From positions 248,001 to 312,000 of the forward strand of contig JAEWDK010000006.1 in NCBI GenBank assembly GCA_023390175.1: a stretch of 64,000 nt of DNA, given 5' to 3'. Below, one piece after another: positions 7,952-17,162 of the stretch (positions within the stretch are counted from its first letter, which is position 1; every line of letters starts with the position of its first letter). Under the pieces are notes generated by a model, which was given only the letters and a program-made list of their open reading frames with translations, made no database searches and was not told where the DNA came from. The DNA is from Bacillota bacterium (GTDB lineage Bacteria; Bacillota; Clostridia; Oscillospirales; Acutalibacteraceae). The translations under genes were made by a program, and so were the position numbers.

Positions 7952-10183
7952 ATGAACAATCAAGCGTGGGAAAGTTTCAACGGCGGGAACTGGCAGTCGG
8001 AAATTGACGTCAGGGGCTTTATTCAGGCAAACTATACGCCGTACGAGGGCAGCGAGGAATTTCTCTCAGCAGCGACAGAACGCACGAAAGCATTGATGAA
8101 AAAGCTGACGCATTTAATGGATTTGGAACGGGAATTCGGCGGCGTTCTTGACATTGACACCTACACAGTCACCTCCCTTACCAGCTATCATCCCGGTTAT
8201 TTGGACAAGGACAGTGAAATCATTGTCGGCCTTCAAACCGACCGCCCCTTGAAAAGAGGAGTGAACCCGTTCGGCGGGCTGAACATGACGCGCAAGGCAT
8301 GCGAAGCTTACGGGTACAAACTTTCCGACAAGGTGGAAAAAGAATTTCAGTACAGAACAACCCATAACGAAGGCGTTTTCCGCGCGTATAATGACGATAT
8401 TAAGGCAGCCCGTCACTGCGGAATTATCACTGGGCTTCCGGACGCGTACGGCCGCGGAAGAATTATCGGCGATTACCGCAGGGTTGCGCTTTACGGCATC
8501 GATAAACTGATTGAAGAAAAGAAAAAAGACAAAGCGCTTTACGGTGCGAAAACTATGGATACGGATAATATCCGCCAGCTTGAGGAGCTGTATCAGCAAA
8601 TTGCGTTCCTGGGGTATTTAAAAGAGATGGCGGCCATGTACGGCTGCGATATTTCCAAGCCGGCATCAAGTGCCAAAGAAGCGGTACAATGGCTGTATTT
8701 TGGCTATTTGGGCGCGATCAAAGAACAGAACGGCGCGGCTATGAGCTTGGGGCGCGTAAGCACCTTCCTGGATATTTATTTTGAACGGGATCTTAAGAAC
8801 GGCGTGCTGACTGAGCAGCAGGCGCAGGAAATTTTCGATGATTTTGTCATCAAGCTGCGCATGACAAGGCACCTGCGCACGCCGGAGTACAACGAGCTTT
8901 TCGCAGGTGACCCAATGTGGATTACGGAAGCGGTCGGCGGAATGGGGGAGGACGGCAGGACTCTTGTAACAAAAAGTTCCTTCCGAATTCTTCACACGCT
9001 TTATAATCTGGGCTCGTCCGCGGAGCCGAACCTTACCGTCCTGTGGTCAAATCAGCTGCCGAAAAGCTTTAAGCGCTTTGCCGCAAAGGTATCCTGTGAC
9101 ACAGACGCCATTCAGTATGAAAATGACGACATTATGCGCCCGAAGTTCGGCGACGACTATGCCATTGCCTGCTGTGTATCCGCAATGCGTGTGGGCAAAG
9201 AAATGCAGTTCTTCGGCGCAAGGGCAAATTTGGCCAAGCTGCTCTTAATGAGCCTGAACGGCGGCCGGGACGAAAAGAGCGGCAAGCAGGTCGCTCCCGC
9301 ACACACCCCTTATCAGGGGGAATATCTGGAATACGACAAAGTACTGCAAATGATGGATGTATACCGTGAATGGCTTGCGAAAACCTATGTGAGCGCGATG
9401 AATATCATTCATTATATGCATGACAAATACGCGTATGAAAAGACACAGATGGCGCTGCATGACACCGATATGCACCGGTTTATGGCATTCGGTATTGCGG
9501 GCATGTCCGTGCTGGCGGATTCTCTTTCTGCAATTAAGCACGCAAAGGTAAAATGTATCCGTGACGAAACAGGGTTGATTACGAATTTTGAAATTACGGG
9601 GGAATATCCGGCTTTCGGGAATGACGACGACCGTGTGGACTCCATTGCACAGGAGCAGGTCAAGCTGTTCTTCGAGGAACTGAAAAAGAATCCGACTTAC
9701 CGGAACGCGGAGCACACGCTGTCCATCCTGACCATTACCTCCAATGTTGTTTACGGGAAGAAAACCGGCGCAACGCCGGACGGAAGAAAAGCCGGCGAAC
9801 CGTTTGCCCCGGGCGCAAACCCCATGCATAACCGCGAGAAAAACGGCGCGCTTGCCGCGCTGAACTCGGTTGCCAAGCTATCGTATGATGTATGCAAAGA
9901 CGGTATTTCCAATACATTCTCGATTGTGCCGCAGGCGCTGGGGCATGAAGAAGAGGAACGCTACGGGAACCTGATCGGCATTCTGGACGGCTACTTTCTG
10001 CAAAAGGCGCACCACCTCAATGTGAATGTGCTGAACAAGGAAACGCTGATGGAAGCCTATCAGCACCCCGAAAGCTACCCGAATCTGACCATCCGTGTAT
10101 CGGGCTATGCCGTTAATTTCCATAAGCTTTCCAAAGAACAGCAGCTGGAGGTTATCGCAAGAACATTCCATGAGGTGATGTAA
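7952..10183 (+). CDS. pflB: Pyruvate formate-lyase (formate C-acetyltransferase)
   Basis: 743 residues, typical PflB length. This glycyl-radical enzyme splits pyruvate with CoA into acetyl-CoA and formate. Adjacent catalytic cysteines are at 407-408 (IACCVSAMR) and the radical glycine is Gly718 in RVSGYAVNF near the C-terminus. The CC pair and the SADSLSAIKHAKV-type sequence separate it from diol dehydratases and other glycyl-radical enzymes. AGAAGGAG precedes the ATG. The leader carries a ZTP riboswitch, and the stop codon overlaps the start of the activase gene by one base. With ldh it shows mixed-acid fermentation and a formate supply. Confidence 0.96.
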   Translation: MNNQAWESFNGGNWQSEIDVRGFIQANYTPYEGSEEFLSAATERTKALMKKLTHLMDLEREFGGVLDIDTYTVTSLTSYHPGYLDKDSEIIVGLQTDRPLKRGVNPFGGLNMTRKACEAYGYKLSDKVEKEFQYRTTHNEGVFRAYNDDIKAARHCGIITGLPDAYGRGRIIGDYRRVALYGIDKLIEEKKKDKALYGAKTMDTDNIRQLEELYQQIAFLGYLKEMAAMYGCDISKPASSAKEAVQWLYFGYLGAIKEQNGAAMSLGRVSTFLDIYFERDLKNGVLTEQQAQEIFDDFVIKLRMTRHLRTPEYNELFAGDPMWITEAVGGMGEDGRTLVTKSSFRILHTLYNLGSSAEPNLTVLWSNQLPKSFKRFAAKVSCDTDAIQYENDDIMRPKFGDDYAIACCVSAMRVGKEMQFFGARANLAKLLLMSLNGGRDEKSGKQVAPAHTPYQGEYLEYDKVLQMMDVYREWLAKTYVSAMNIIHYMHDKYAYEKTQMALHDTDMHRFMAFGIAGMSVLADSLSAIKHAKVKCIRDETGLITNFEITGEYPAFGNDDDRVDSIAQEQVKLFFEELKKNPTYRNAEHTLSILTITSNVVYGKKTGATPDGRKAGEPFAPGANPMHNREKNGALAALNSVAKLSYDVCKDGISNTFSIVPQALGHEEEERYGNLIGILDGYFLQKAHHLNVNVLNKETLMEAYQHPESYPNLTIRVSGYAVNFHKLSKEQQLEVIARTFHEVM

Positions 10184-10908
10184 TGAAAGGGCGGATTCAC
10201 TCCTTTCAAAGCCTGGGTGCGGTTGACGGGCCGGGGCTGCGCTTTGTCGTTTTTATGCAGGGGTGCTCCCTGCGGTGCGCATACTGCCACAACCCCGACA
10301 CATGGGGCATGTCCGGGCAGGAATACACCGTGGACGAGGTCTTTGAAAAGATTCTGCGGTACAAACCCTATTTTGCGGAAAACGGCGGCGTTACCGTTTC
10401 GGGCGGGGAACCGCTGCTGCAGTGGGAATTTGTAGCGGAGCTGTTTCATCGGCTGCAGAAAGCGGGGATTCACACTGCGCTGGACACCGCCGGAATCGGC
10501 GACCTGAACGGAGCCCGCGCTGTGCTGCGCCACACCGATTTGGTTCTATGTGACTTGAAGTTTCACAACGAGGCAGATTATCAGCAGTACTGTAAAGGGG
10601 ACATAAACACAGTAACGGCGTTTTTAGAATTGACGCAGGCAATGCACGTGCCGCTTTGGATTCGGCATGTTGTTGTTCCGAATTTGACCGACAGCGAAGA
10701 GAATATTTTAAAAATCGCTTCAATCGCCGCGCAGCTTTCAAACTTGCAAAAGCTGGAGCTGCTGCCGTTTAAAAAAATATGCGCCGCGAAATATGATGCG
10801 CTGGGCATCGAGTTTCCGCTGAAAGAGTATGAGGAATGCCCGGACTCCACCATTCAAAGGCTGAATAAACTGATTGAGCCGTATTTCAAGAAAGACTCCC
10901 TGGATTAA
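10183..10908 (+). CDS. pflA: Pyruvate formate-lyase activating enzyme
   Basis: 241 residues, a radical SAM enzyme that installs the glycyl radical on PflB. The 4Fe-4S motif CxxxCxxC is at Cys28, Cys32 and Cys35 (QGCSLRCAYCHNP), and the SAM-binding GGE follows in VTVSGGEPLLQ. Its ATG shares one base with the pflB stop codon, so translation is coupled. No extra ferredoxin-like cluster domain is present, as expected for a PFL activase rather than activases of other glycyl-radical enzymes. A terminator follows. Confidence 0.96.
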   Translation: MKGRIHSFQSLGAVDGPGLRFVVFMQGCSLRCAYCHNPDTWGMSGQEYTVDEVFEKILRYKPYFAENGGVTVSGGEPLLQWEFVAELFHRLQKAGIHTALDTAGIGDLNGARAVLRHTDLVLCDLKFHNEADYQQYCKGDINTVTAFLELTQAMHVPLWIRHVVVPNLTDSEENILKIASIAAQLSNLQKLELLPFKKICAAKYDALGIEFPLKEYEECPDSTIQRLNKLIEPYFKKDSLD

Positions 10909-10911
10909 CCG

Positions 10912-10949
10912 AAAGCAGCTTGCCGGCAAATTCGTCGGCAGGCTGCTTT
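10912..10949 (+). terminator. Terminator of the pfl operon
   Basis: A 14-bp stem (AAAGCAGCTTGCCG with CGGCAGGCTGCTTT, one G-T pair); the following T-run is short and broken. Confidence 0.7.
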
Positions 10950-10991
10950 CCTATTTAAAATGAAATCCTGCCGGAATTGCTGTAAAACAGT

Positions 10992-11020
10992 TTGACAACC
11001 TCCCGGGATTGGCCTATGAT
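10992..11020 (+). promoter_or_regulatory. Promoter of the GNAT gene
   Basis: TTGACA, 17 bases, TATGAT, 54 bases before the start codon. Confidence 0.75.
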
Positions 11021-11074
11021 GACAGTTAAGATTTATCGAAATGTATTTTACTGTTACTATCTTGGAGGTTTGTT

Positions 11075-11581
11075 ATGGAGATTCAGATTCGGCCGGTTCA
11101 ATTAAAAGACGCACAGGCGATTAATGAAATCAGGCGGATGAGCGGCGTTATGGAAAATGTTTTGGCCATCCCGTCAGAGCGAATTCAAAAGAGTGAAGAA
11201 TCCATTTCAAATTTGGACGCAAACTCGCATGAATTCGTGGCAACGGTCAGTGACCCGCAGGGAAACGAAAAGGTAATCGGCTGTGCCCAGCTATATGTGT
11301 TTCCGGGCCCGCGTGTGCGCCATTCGGCGGGAGTCGGCATTATGGTGCATAAAGAGTACCAGGGCGCTGGCGCCGGGCAAAAGCTGATGGAAGCCCTGCT
11401 CGATGTGGCGGACAACTGGCTGATGCTTGTCCGGGTCGAACTGACGGTTTATACGGATAACGAAAGGGCAATCCGGCTGTATCAAAAGATGGGCTTTGAA
11501 TCGGAAGGTGTAAAACGTAAAGCAGCAATCCGAAACGGACAATATGCGGATGAATACATGATGGCGAGAATCAGGGTGTAG
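11075..11581 (+). CDS. GNAT family N-acetyltransferase
   Basis: 168 residues with the GNAT fold from end to end. The acetyl-CoA pyrophosphate loop is seen in the strand-loop-helix around GVGIMVHKEYQGAGAGQKLMEALLD, and the C-terminal NERAIRLYQKMGFESEGVKR is typical of the RimI/PhnO-like and small-molecule acetyltransferases. The acceptor is unknown. TTGGAGG gives a strong ribosome site. It has its own promoter and may be read together with the DUF421 gene, which begins 36 bases later with its own ribosome site. Confidence 0.85.
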   Translation: MEIQIRPVQLKDAQAINEIRRMSGVMENVLAIPSERIQKSEESISNLDANSHEFVATVSDPQGNEKVIGCAQLYVFPGPRVRHSAGVGIMVHKEYQGAGAGQKLMEALLDVADNWLMLVRVELTVYTDNERAIRLYQKMGFESEGVKRKAAIRNGQYADEYMMARIRV

Positions 11582-11617
11582 TGTTATCATGCATATATTG
11601 AAAAAAGGAGCCGTTCT

Positions 11618-12142
11618 ATGACGTTTTTTCAAAACGGGTATGTCCAGATTATAATAAGCACAGTTGCAGTTTATCTGTTTATTATTATTGCAATTCGATT
11701 GTTTGGGAAAAAGGAACTTTCCCAGCTGTCGGTAGTGGACTTGGTTTTTATTTTACTCATCAGCAATTCGGTTCAAAATGCCATGGTTGGTTCAAACTCC
11801 ACCTTGTCGGGCGGATTGGTGGCCGCGGGCGCATTGTTCGTGGTAAATTATCTTTTTAAAGAGGTCTTGTATCATTTTCCGAAGTTCAACCGGCTTGTTC
11901 AGGGGGACACGGTGCTGTTGATTTATAAAGGTAAACTGATTCGGAAAAATGTGGAAAAAGCGAAGCTGACAATGGACGAAATTATGGAAGCAATCCGGGA
12001 ACACGGGGTGTCCAAAATTGAAGAAGTGGATTTGGCCGTGCTTGAAGTGGATGGAAATATCAGTGTGCTTTCCAACGAGTTCAGTCATATGACGGTAAAG
12101 AAAATCAAGCCAACCAAAAATACGCCGAAAAATCAATCATAG
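11618..12142 (+). CDS. DUF421 (YetF-like) membrane protein
   Basis: 174 residues. Three N-terminal transmembrane helices (STVAVYLFIIIAIRLF, VDLVFILLISNSVQNAM, LVAAGALFVVNYLF) are followed by the cytoplasmic YetF domain with GKLIRKNVEKAKLTMDEIMEAIREHGVSKIEEVDLAVLE. Members include Bacillus YetF and the YdfS/YkjA proteins, some linked to spore germinant receptor function; here no such neighbour exists. AAAGGAG precedes the ATG. A strong terminator follows. Confidence 0.88.
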   Translation: MTFFQNGYVQIIISTVAVYLFIIIAIRLFGKKELSQLSVVDLVFILLISNSVQNAMVGSNSTLSGGLVAAGALFVVNYLFKEVLYHFPKFNRLVQGDTVLLIYKGKLIRKNVEKAKLTMDEIMEAIREHGVSKIEEVDLAVLEVDGNISVLSNEFSHMTVKKIKPTKNTPKNQS

Positions 12143-12145
12143 AAA

Positions 12146-12188
12146 GAACCATGTCAATGATTTGTAAGTTGACATGGTTCTTTTTTTT
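12146..12188 (+). terminator. Strong terminator after the DUF421 gene
   Basis: A 12-bp stem (GAACCATGTCAA / TTGACATGGTTC) followed by eight T. Confidence 0.92.
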
Positions 12189-12317
12189 GCCAATCCAAGA
12201 GCAAAATCGCATCAATGAAAATTAATGGAAACTTAATCCCGTTTTTACCCGCCTTAAATTCAGAATTAACGTGTAAGGAGTAACCTTATACAAAGAAAAA
12301 TCAGAAGGAGAGAAAGA

Positions 12318-13418
12318 ATGAAACATAAATTGATGCGTATTTCCGCGTGTATTTGTATTGCGGCAGTACTCCTGACCGGCTGTGCAAACGGTTCAGCGGC
12401 GAAAAAAGTGGATTTGAACAGTATGACTGTTGACCAGATTACGGCCGAAGCAAAAAAAGAGGGCCGTGTGGACTCCGTGGGTATGCCCGACAGCTGGGCC
12501 AACTGGGTCGGTACATGGAAAGACCTGAAAACAAAATATGGAATTGACCATACGGACACGGACATGTCCTCCGCGGAGGAACTGGCTTTGTTTGAATCGG
12601 AAAAGAACAATGCGACAAAGGACATCGGCGACGTGGGCCAGTCCTTCGGGCCGACCGCGGTAGCAAAAGGATTAACGCTTCCTTACAAAACAAGCCACTG
12701 GAACGATATCCCGGACTGGGCAAAGGACAAGGACGGCAACTGGATTATCGGTTACTACGGAACCATTACCATCATGACCAATACAAAGCTTGTTACAGAC
12801 GCCCCCAAATCCTTTGCAGACCTTCTGAATGGGAACTACAAGGTGGCGGTCGGTGATGTGACCAAAGCAAATCAGGCACAGAACGCGGTGCTGTCCGCAT
12901 CAATCGCCAACGGCGGTTCCGAAACAAACATCCAGCCCGGACTTGACTTTTTCAAAAAGCTGGCGGAACAGGGCAGGCTCGACAAAGGCGAATTAACGCT
13001 GGCCCGTTTGGAAAAGGGTGAAATCGCGGTTGCGCTGCTTTGGGATTACAATGCGCTGAATTACCGCGACCAGTTCAAGAAAAACAGCGCGGATGCTTCT
13101 TTCGAAGTGAATGTTCCGTCCGACGGCGCGATTCAGAGCGGTTACTGCACGGTGATCAATGCGTACACCAAGCATCCTTACGCAGCGGCACTGGCAAGGG
13201 AATATATTTTGAGCGACGCGGGCCAAATCAACCTTGCGCGCGGCTACGCAAAGCCGATTCGCAGCAATGTGGTTCTGCCGGATGATGTAAAATCCAAGAT
13301 GATTCCGGACGCACAGTACAAAAACGCAAGAATGGTCAAGGACCAGGCCGGGTGGAATGCCACCGCGAAAACGTTGGGGACAAAGTGGCAGGAAGATGTT
13401 GTCACAGCGGCAAAATAA
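12318..13418 (+). CDS. ABC importer substrate-binding lipoprotein
   Basis: 366 residues. A lipoprotein signal ends in LLTGC (Cys about 22), so the mature protein is anchored outside the membrane. The body is a type II periplasmic-binding fold of the iron/polyamine/phosphonate class (family 1-like; NTKLVTDAPKSFADLLNGNYKVAVGDV). AAGGAG precedes the ATG. It is the first gene of a run with a phosphodiesterase-fold enzyme, two permeases and an ATPase. The PhnSTUV-like layout plus the phosphatase-superfamily enzyme suggests an organophosphorus substrate such as a phosphonate or phosphodiester; a polyamine or thiamine-type substrate is the alternative. Confidence 0.85.
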   Translation: MKHKLMRISACICIAAVLLTGCANGSAAKKVDLNSMTVDQITAEAKKEGRVDSVGMPDSWANWVGTWKDLKTKYGIDHTDTDMSSAEELALFESEKNNATKDIGDVGQSFGPTAVAKGLTLPYKTSHWNDIPDWAKDKDGNWIIGYYGTITIMTNTKLVTDAPKSFADLLNGNYKVAVGDVTKANQAQNAVLSASIANGGSETNIQPGLDFFKKLAEQGRLDKGELTLARLEKGEIAVALLWDYNALNYRDQFKKNSADASFEVNVPSDGAIQSGYCTVINAYTKHPYAAALAREYILSDAGQINLARGYAKPIRSNVVLPDDVKSKMIPDAQYKNARMVKDQAGWNATAKTLGTKWQEDVVTAAK

Positions 13419-13451
13419 ACATACCAATACAGAATAATTGATGATAGAAGG

Positions 13452-13485
13452 CGGAACACTTCTTTGCTTGCAAAGGGGTGTTCCG
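13452..13485 (+). terminator. Intra-operon hairpin after the binding-protein gene
   Basis: A long stem CGGAACAC-TTCTTTG with CAAAGGG-GTGTTCCG, with no T-run. It probably lowers read-through or protects the 3' end of the binding-protein mRNA so that this subunit is made in excess. Confidence 0.5.
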
Positions 13486-13569
13486 TTATCATAAAGGCAA
13501 TTGCTGTCGGAAAAGCGGATGGCTTGGGTTTAGGCCGTAATTGACTTGAATAAAAGAAATGGAGAGGCC

Positions 13570-14400
13570 ATGGCGAAAACAATTTTTGTCCTTTTGGACG
13601 GCTGCGGTTTTGGCGCGGGGGAACGGAACCTGGGTTACGCCGAGCATTTAATTGAACAGGGTTTGGGTGCAAAATACCGCGTGCGGGGGGAACTCCCCTC
13701 CATGTCCCGCCCGATTTATGAAACTTTGCTGACCGGCCTGCCGGTGTTCCGGCACGGAATCAGCAACAATCTCGTGGTCAGGCGCTCCGGCTGCGTCAGT
13801 GTGTTTGATCTTTGCCGCAAAAACGGGCTGAAAACGGCCGCCGCCGCCTACCACTGGATCAGCGAGCTGTACGTAAAAGCCCCGTTCCACTATGCGACGG
13901 ACCGGATTCAGCTCCATTCGGACAGCAGTATTGAGGACGGAATTTATTATTTCGAAGACAGCTACCCCGACTCCCATGTGTTCGCAGATGCCGAATTCCT
14001 GCGCGAAAGAAGCAATCCGGATTTTCTGCTGATTCACAGCATGAATATTGACGATGCGGGGCACCGGTTTACCTCGGACAGCCGGGAGTACGAAACTGCC
14101 GCCGCAAAGGCAAACATGGTGCTGTCATCCTGCCTGCCGCAGTGGCTGGAACAAAAGTGCAGCGTACTGATTACCGCAGACCACGGAATGAATGAGGCCG
14201 GGCTGCATGGCGGCAATACCGAATTACAGCGCGAGGCCCCGCTGTACCTGTTTGCAAACGGCGTGAACCCGGGTGACTTTTCCGGCGAGCGTATTTCCCA
14301 GCTTTGCGTTGCGCCGCTGCTCTGCCGATTGCTGGGAATTGAGAAATCCGATAAAATGAAAAGTCTGGAGGAAATCGGGGTGAAGTTTTTTGGCGAGTAA
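13570..14400 (+). CDS. Alkaline phosphatase-superfamily phosphodiesterase/pyrophosphatase-like enzyme
   Basis: 276 residues. The metal-dependent alkaline phosphatase fold is shown by the opening FVLLDGCGFGAG (first metal Asp), by SMNIDDAGHRF (metal Asp and His) and by TADHGMNEAGLHGG (metal Asp-His pair and the later His). The relatives are nucleotide pyrophosphatases, type I phosphodiesterases and phosphonoacetate hydrolases. There is no signal peptide, so it works in the cytoplasm, presumably on what the flanking transporter brings in. The ATG at 13570 follows GGAGAGG and is preferred over the upstream in-frame TTG. The stop overlaps the next gene. Confidence 0.8.
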   Translation: MAKTIFVLLDGCGFGAGERNLGYAEHLIEQGLGAKYRVRGELPSMSRPIYETLLTGLPVFRHGISNNLVVRRSGCVSVFDLCRKNGLKTAAAAYHWISELYVKAPFHYATDRIQLHSDSSIEDGIYYFEDSYPDSHVFADAEFLRERSNPDFLLIHSMNIDDAGHRFTSDSREYETAAAKANMVLSSCLPQWLEQKCSVLITADHGMNEAGLHGGNTELQREAPLYLFANGVNPGDFSGERISQLCVAPLLCRLLGIEKSDKMKSLEEIGVKFFGE

Positions 14401-15238
14401 AAAATCAAAACTGTACCTGCTTGCACTGGCTCCGTTTTTTCTGCTGGTGCTGTTCTTTGAAATTGCGCCGTTATTCATGGTAATTGTGCGCAGCTTCATG
14501 CCGGAAGGGGAAGGCGGATTTACGCTGGAACATTATATTTCGATTTTCAGCAAAAAGCTGTACCAGCAGGCGGTTTGGAACAGTGTGGCAGTTTCCGTCG
14601 CCTCTGCACTGGCGGGAATTATCATTGCCTTTTTTGCCGCAAAGTCGGTGCACGGCGCGGGCAAACGGATGAAAAACTTTTTTATCAGTGTTTTAAACAT
14701 GACCTCGAATTTCGCCGGTATCCCGCTTGCGTTTGCGTATATTATTTTGCTCGGCAATGTCGGGGTTTTGATTATGATCGGCAAAAAATACGGAATTTCG
14801 GCGCTTGCGGATTTTAATTTATACAGCCTTACAGGGCTGATGCTTACTTATGTGTATTTTCAGGTTCCGCTGGCCACGCTGCTCTTAATTCCTGCATTTG
14901 ACGGAATTCACCCGCAATGGCGGGAATCGGTTGGGCTGCTCGGCGGCAGCGGATTCACATTTTGGCACAGAGTCGGCGTCCCTAACCTGCTGCCCGGTAT
15001 TCTGGGCACGCTTGGCGTGCTGTTTGCCAATTCCCTTGCCGCTTATGCGACAGCTTACGCTCTGCTGCAAAATAATTTTTCCCTGCTGCCCATCCGCCTT
15101 CAGGAACAGTTCACGGGGGATGTCACACAGCACAAAGAATTCGGCAGCGCGCTTGCCGTTGTACTGATGCTGCTGATGGTGTTGGCAATCGGGATTAACA
15201 ATTTCATTTTAAAAAGAAATAAGGCGGTGCGGCCGTGA
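14390..15238 (+). CDS. ABC importer permease 1
   Basis: 282 residues with six predicted transmembrane helices and the BPD_transp_1 cytoplasmic loop (ESVGLLGGSGFTFWHRVGVPNLLPGILG). It starts with TTG inside the last codons of the phosphodiesterase gene, behind GGGGTGA, so the two are translationally coupled. It pairs with permease 2 to form the channel. The family resembles PotB/PhnU-type permeases. Confidence 0.88.
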   Translation: MASKKSKLYLLALAPFFLLVLFFEIAPLFMVIVRSFMPEGEGGFTLEHYISIFSKKLYQQAVWNSVAVSVASALAGIIIAFFAAKSVHGAGKRMKNFFISVLNMTSNFAGIPLAFAYIILLGNVGVLIMIGKKYGISALADFNLYSLTGLMLTYVYFQVPLATLLLIPAFDGIHPQWRESVGLLGGSGFTFWHRVGVPNLLPGILGTLGVLFANSLAAYATAYALLQNNFSLLPIRLQEQFTGDVTQHKEFGSALAVVLMLLMVLAIGINNFILKRNKAVRP

Positions 15239-16017
15239 AAGGGAAAAAATCTTCCTCCGTGCTGATTGTGATAATCTGCGTCTATCTGCTTCTGCCGCTC
15301 GTACTGACTTTTTTTTATTCCCTGTTCCAGCAGTGGGACCATATTCTGCCCAGCGGCTTTACCGCGCAGTATTACCGGCAGCTGTTTTTCGATACCAGGT
15401 TTTTGGCGGCCCTTGGTCGTACCGTGTTAATTTCAATTCTTCCGATTCTGCTGTGCACGGTTATTGTGCTGCTCGCCATGTATGTGGTGGTGGTTTACCT
15501 TCCGTGGCTTGATAAAATCATGCAGGTGCTTTGCATGATCCCTTACGCAATTCAGGGCGTTATTTTGGCGGTGAGTATTCTCTCTCTTTATGCGGACGCC
15601 CCCGAACCGTTTTCAAACCGAATTTTTATGTTGACCGCAACGTACTGCGTCATGATTCTGCCGTACATGTATCAGAGCATAAAAAACAATCTGAACGGGG
15701 TCAACGCGCCGCGTCTGCTGGAAACGGCGCAGATTTTGGGCGCGGGCAAGCTCCGCGCATTTTTCAGCATTATTGTGCCGAATATTCTTTCAGGTGTCGT
15801 AATTTCAATGATGCTTTCGGCATCCATGGTTTTCGGCGATTTTGTCATTGTCAATACCATCGGCGGCAGCTATTTTGAGACCGCCCAGATGTACCTGTAC
15901 AAAATACTCTTCCAGTCCGGGCAGCTTTCCAGCGCGCTGATTGTACTGCTGTTCGTCACTACGCTGCTGATTTCCGCTGGGATTATGGCCCTGAAAAATA
16001 AAAGTTCTGAAAGGTAG
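15235..16017 (+). CDS. ABC importer permease 2
   Basis: 260 residues, six transmembrane helices, and an EAA-like loop (ARLLETAQILGAGKLRAFFSIIVPNILSG-type, at about residues 160-185). The GTG start overlaps the permease 1 stop by four bases, a coupled arrangement. It resembles PotC/PhnV-type permeases. It stops 6 bases before the ATPase gene. Confidence 0.88.
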   Translation: MKGKKSSSVLIVIICVYLLLPLVLTFFYSLFQQWDHILPSGFTAQYYRQLFFDTRFLAALGRTVLISILPILLCTVIVLLAMYVVVVYLPWLDKIMQVLCMIPYAIQGVILAVSILSLYADAPEPFSNRIFMLTATYCVMILPYMYQSIKNNLNGVNAPRLLETAQILGAGKLRAFFSIIVPNILSGVVISMMLSASMVFGDFVIVNTIGGSYFETAQMYLYKILFQSGQLSSALIVLLFVTTLLISAGIMALKNKSSER

Positions 16018-16023
16018 GACTTT

Positions 16024-17037
16024 ATGTCATACATTGAATTTCAAAATATTCATAAATCCTTCGGCGGCAATGAAGTGCTGAAGGACATCAGCCTTTCCGT
16101 GGAACGCGGGAAGCTGGTTACGCTGCTCGGCCCCTCCGGCTGCGGCAAAAGCACGCTGCTGCGCTGTTTGGCCGGGCTGGAGGAGGTAACTGCAGGGAAA
16201 ATTTTTCTCGATGGCGAAAATATTACCCACAAAAGCCCCAAAGAGCGCAAAATCGGAATGGTGTTTCAGCAGTACAGCCTTTTTCCCAATCTGAATGTTT
16301 ACGAAAATATTGCATTCGGGTTAAAAATGAAAAAGGTTCCGAAAGATAAAATAGAAAGCCGCGTCAAGGAAATGGTTCAAATGGTTGATCTTGCGGGGAA
16401 GGAACGGGAATACCCGCATCGCCTTTCCGGCGGCCAGCAGCAGCGTGTCGCACTTGCACGCTCCATCGCTACGGAGCCGAGGGTGCTTTTATTGGACGAA
16501 CCGCTTAGCGCCATTGACGCCAAGCTGCGAAAGGAACTGCAGGCCCGCATTTTGGAAATCAACCGAACACTCGGCATTACCACCATTTTTGTTACACATG
16601 ACCAGGATGAGGCTATGATTCTAAGTGACGTGATTCACCTGTTCCATGACGGAAAAATTGAGCAGTCGGGCAAACCGACCGAGCTTTATACCGGCCCCAA
16701 AACCAAATTCGCCGCCGGCTTCATCGGCAGCTACAATATTTTATCCGGTTCCGATTTCGGTAAACTCATCGGGCAGGAGCGCAACGCGCAGAAAAGCTTC
16801 GCCATCCGCCCGGAAACCTTCGCACTCTCACTGAACCCGATTCCATGGAGCGAAGACAGCTACCGGTTTGAAGCGGTTGTGGATTCCCATATTTCACACG
16901 GGAATGTCCTGCGTTATACGCTGCGTGCCAATGAGGTTGATTTCCACGTTGATGTTTTGTTCCGCAGCTTTCAATTGTTTGATGCGGGCCAGAAATTATA
17001 CATCAGTGTGGAAAAGAAAAATTGTTTGGGGATTTAA
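16024..17037 (+). CDS. ABC importer ATPase
   Basis: 337 residues. Walker A GPSGCGKST (about 37-45), Q-loop QQYSLFPNL, signature LSGGQQQRVALARS, Walker B VLLLDEPLSAID and H-loop THDQDEA are all intact. The C-terminal 100 residues are a TOBE-type regulatory domain with the conserved IRPE opening, as in polyamine, iron and phosphonate importers. It is the last gene of the operon; a hairpin follows at 17,094. Confidence 0.93.
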   Translation: MSYIEFQNIHKSFGGNEVLKDISLSVERGKLVTLLGPSGCGKSTLLRCLAGLEEVTAGKIFLDGENITHKSPKERKIGMVFQQYSLFPNLNVYENIAFGLKMKKVPKDKIESRVKEMVQMVDLAGKEREYPHRLSGGQQQRVALARSIATEPRVLLLDEPLSAIDAKLRKELQARILEINRTLGITTIFVTHDQDEAMILSDVIHLFHDGKIEQSGKPTELYTGPKTKFAAGFIGSYNILSGSDFGKLIGQERNAQKSFAIRPETFALSLNPIPWSEDSYRFEAVVDSHISHGNVLRYTLRANEVDFHVDVLFRSFQLFDAGQKLYISVEKKNCLGI

Positions 17038-17093
17038 ACTTTCCGGTTGCAAACCGCAGAAAGTCCCGGATTAACCAGAGTTATTTCAAAGAT

Positions 17094-17128
17094 AGAAGCC
17101 CGGTCAAACATCGTTTGGCCGGGCTTCT
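17094..17128. terminator. Bidirectional hairpin between the ABC operon and the YheO-type gene
   Basis: A 16-bp perfect stem (AGAAGCCCGGTCAAAC with its complement) around ATC. The convergent genes end on either side. T residues follow only weakly, better on the minus strand. Confidence 0.6.
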
Positions 17129-17162
17129 GAAGTCGGGTATTTCGCTGTGAAACAGCAAAATA

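Noticed and set aside
12189..12317. Riboswitch upstream of the ABC importer operon
   Set aside because: The 129-base leader shows no stable stem or known aptamer core.
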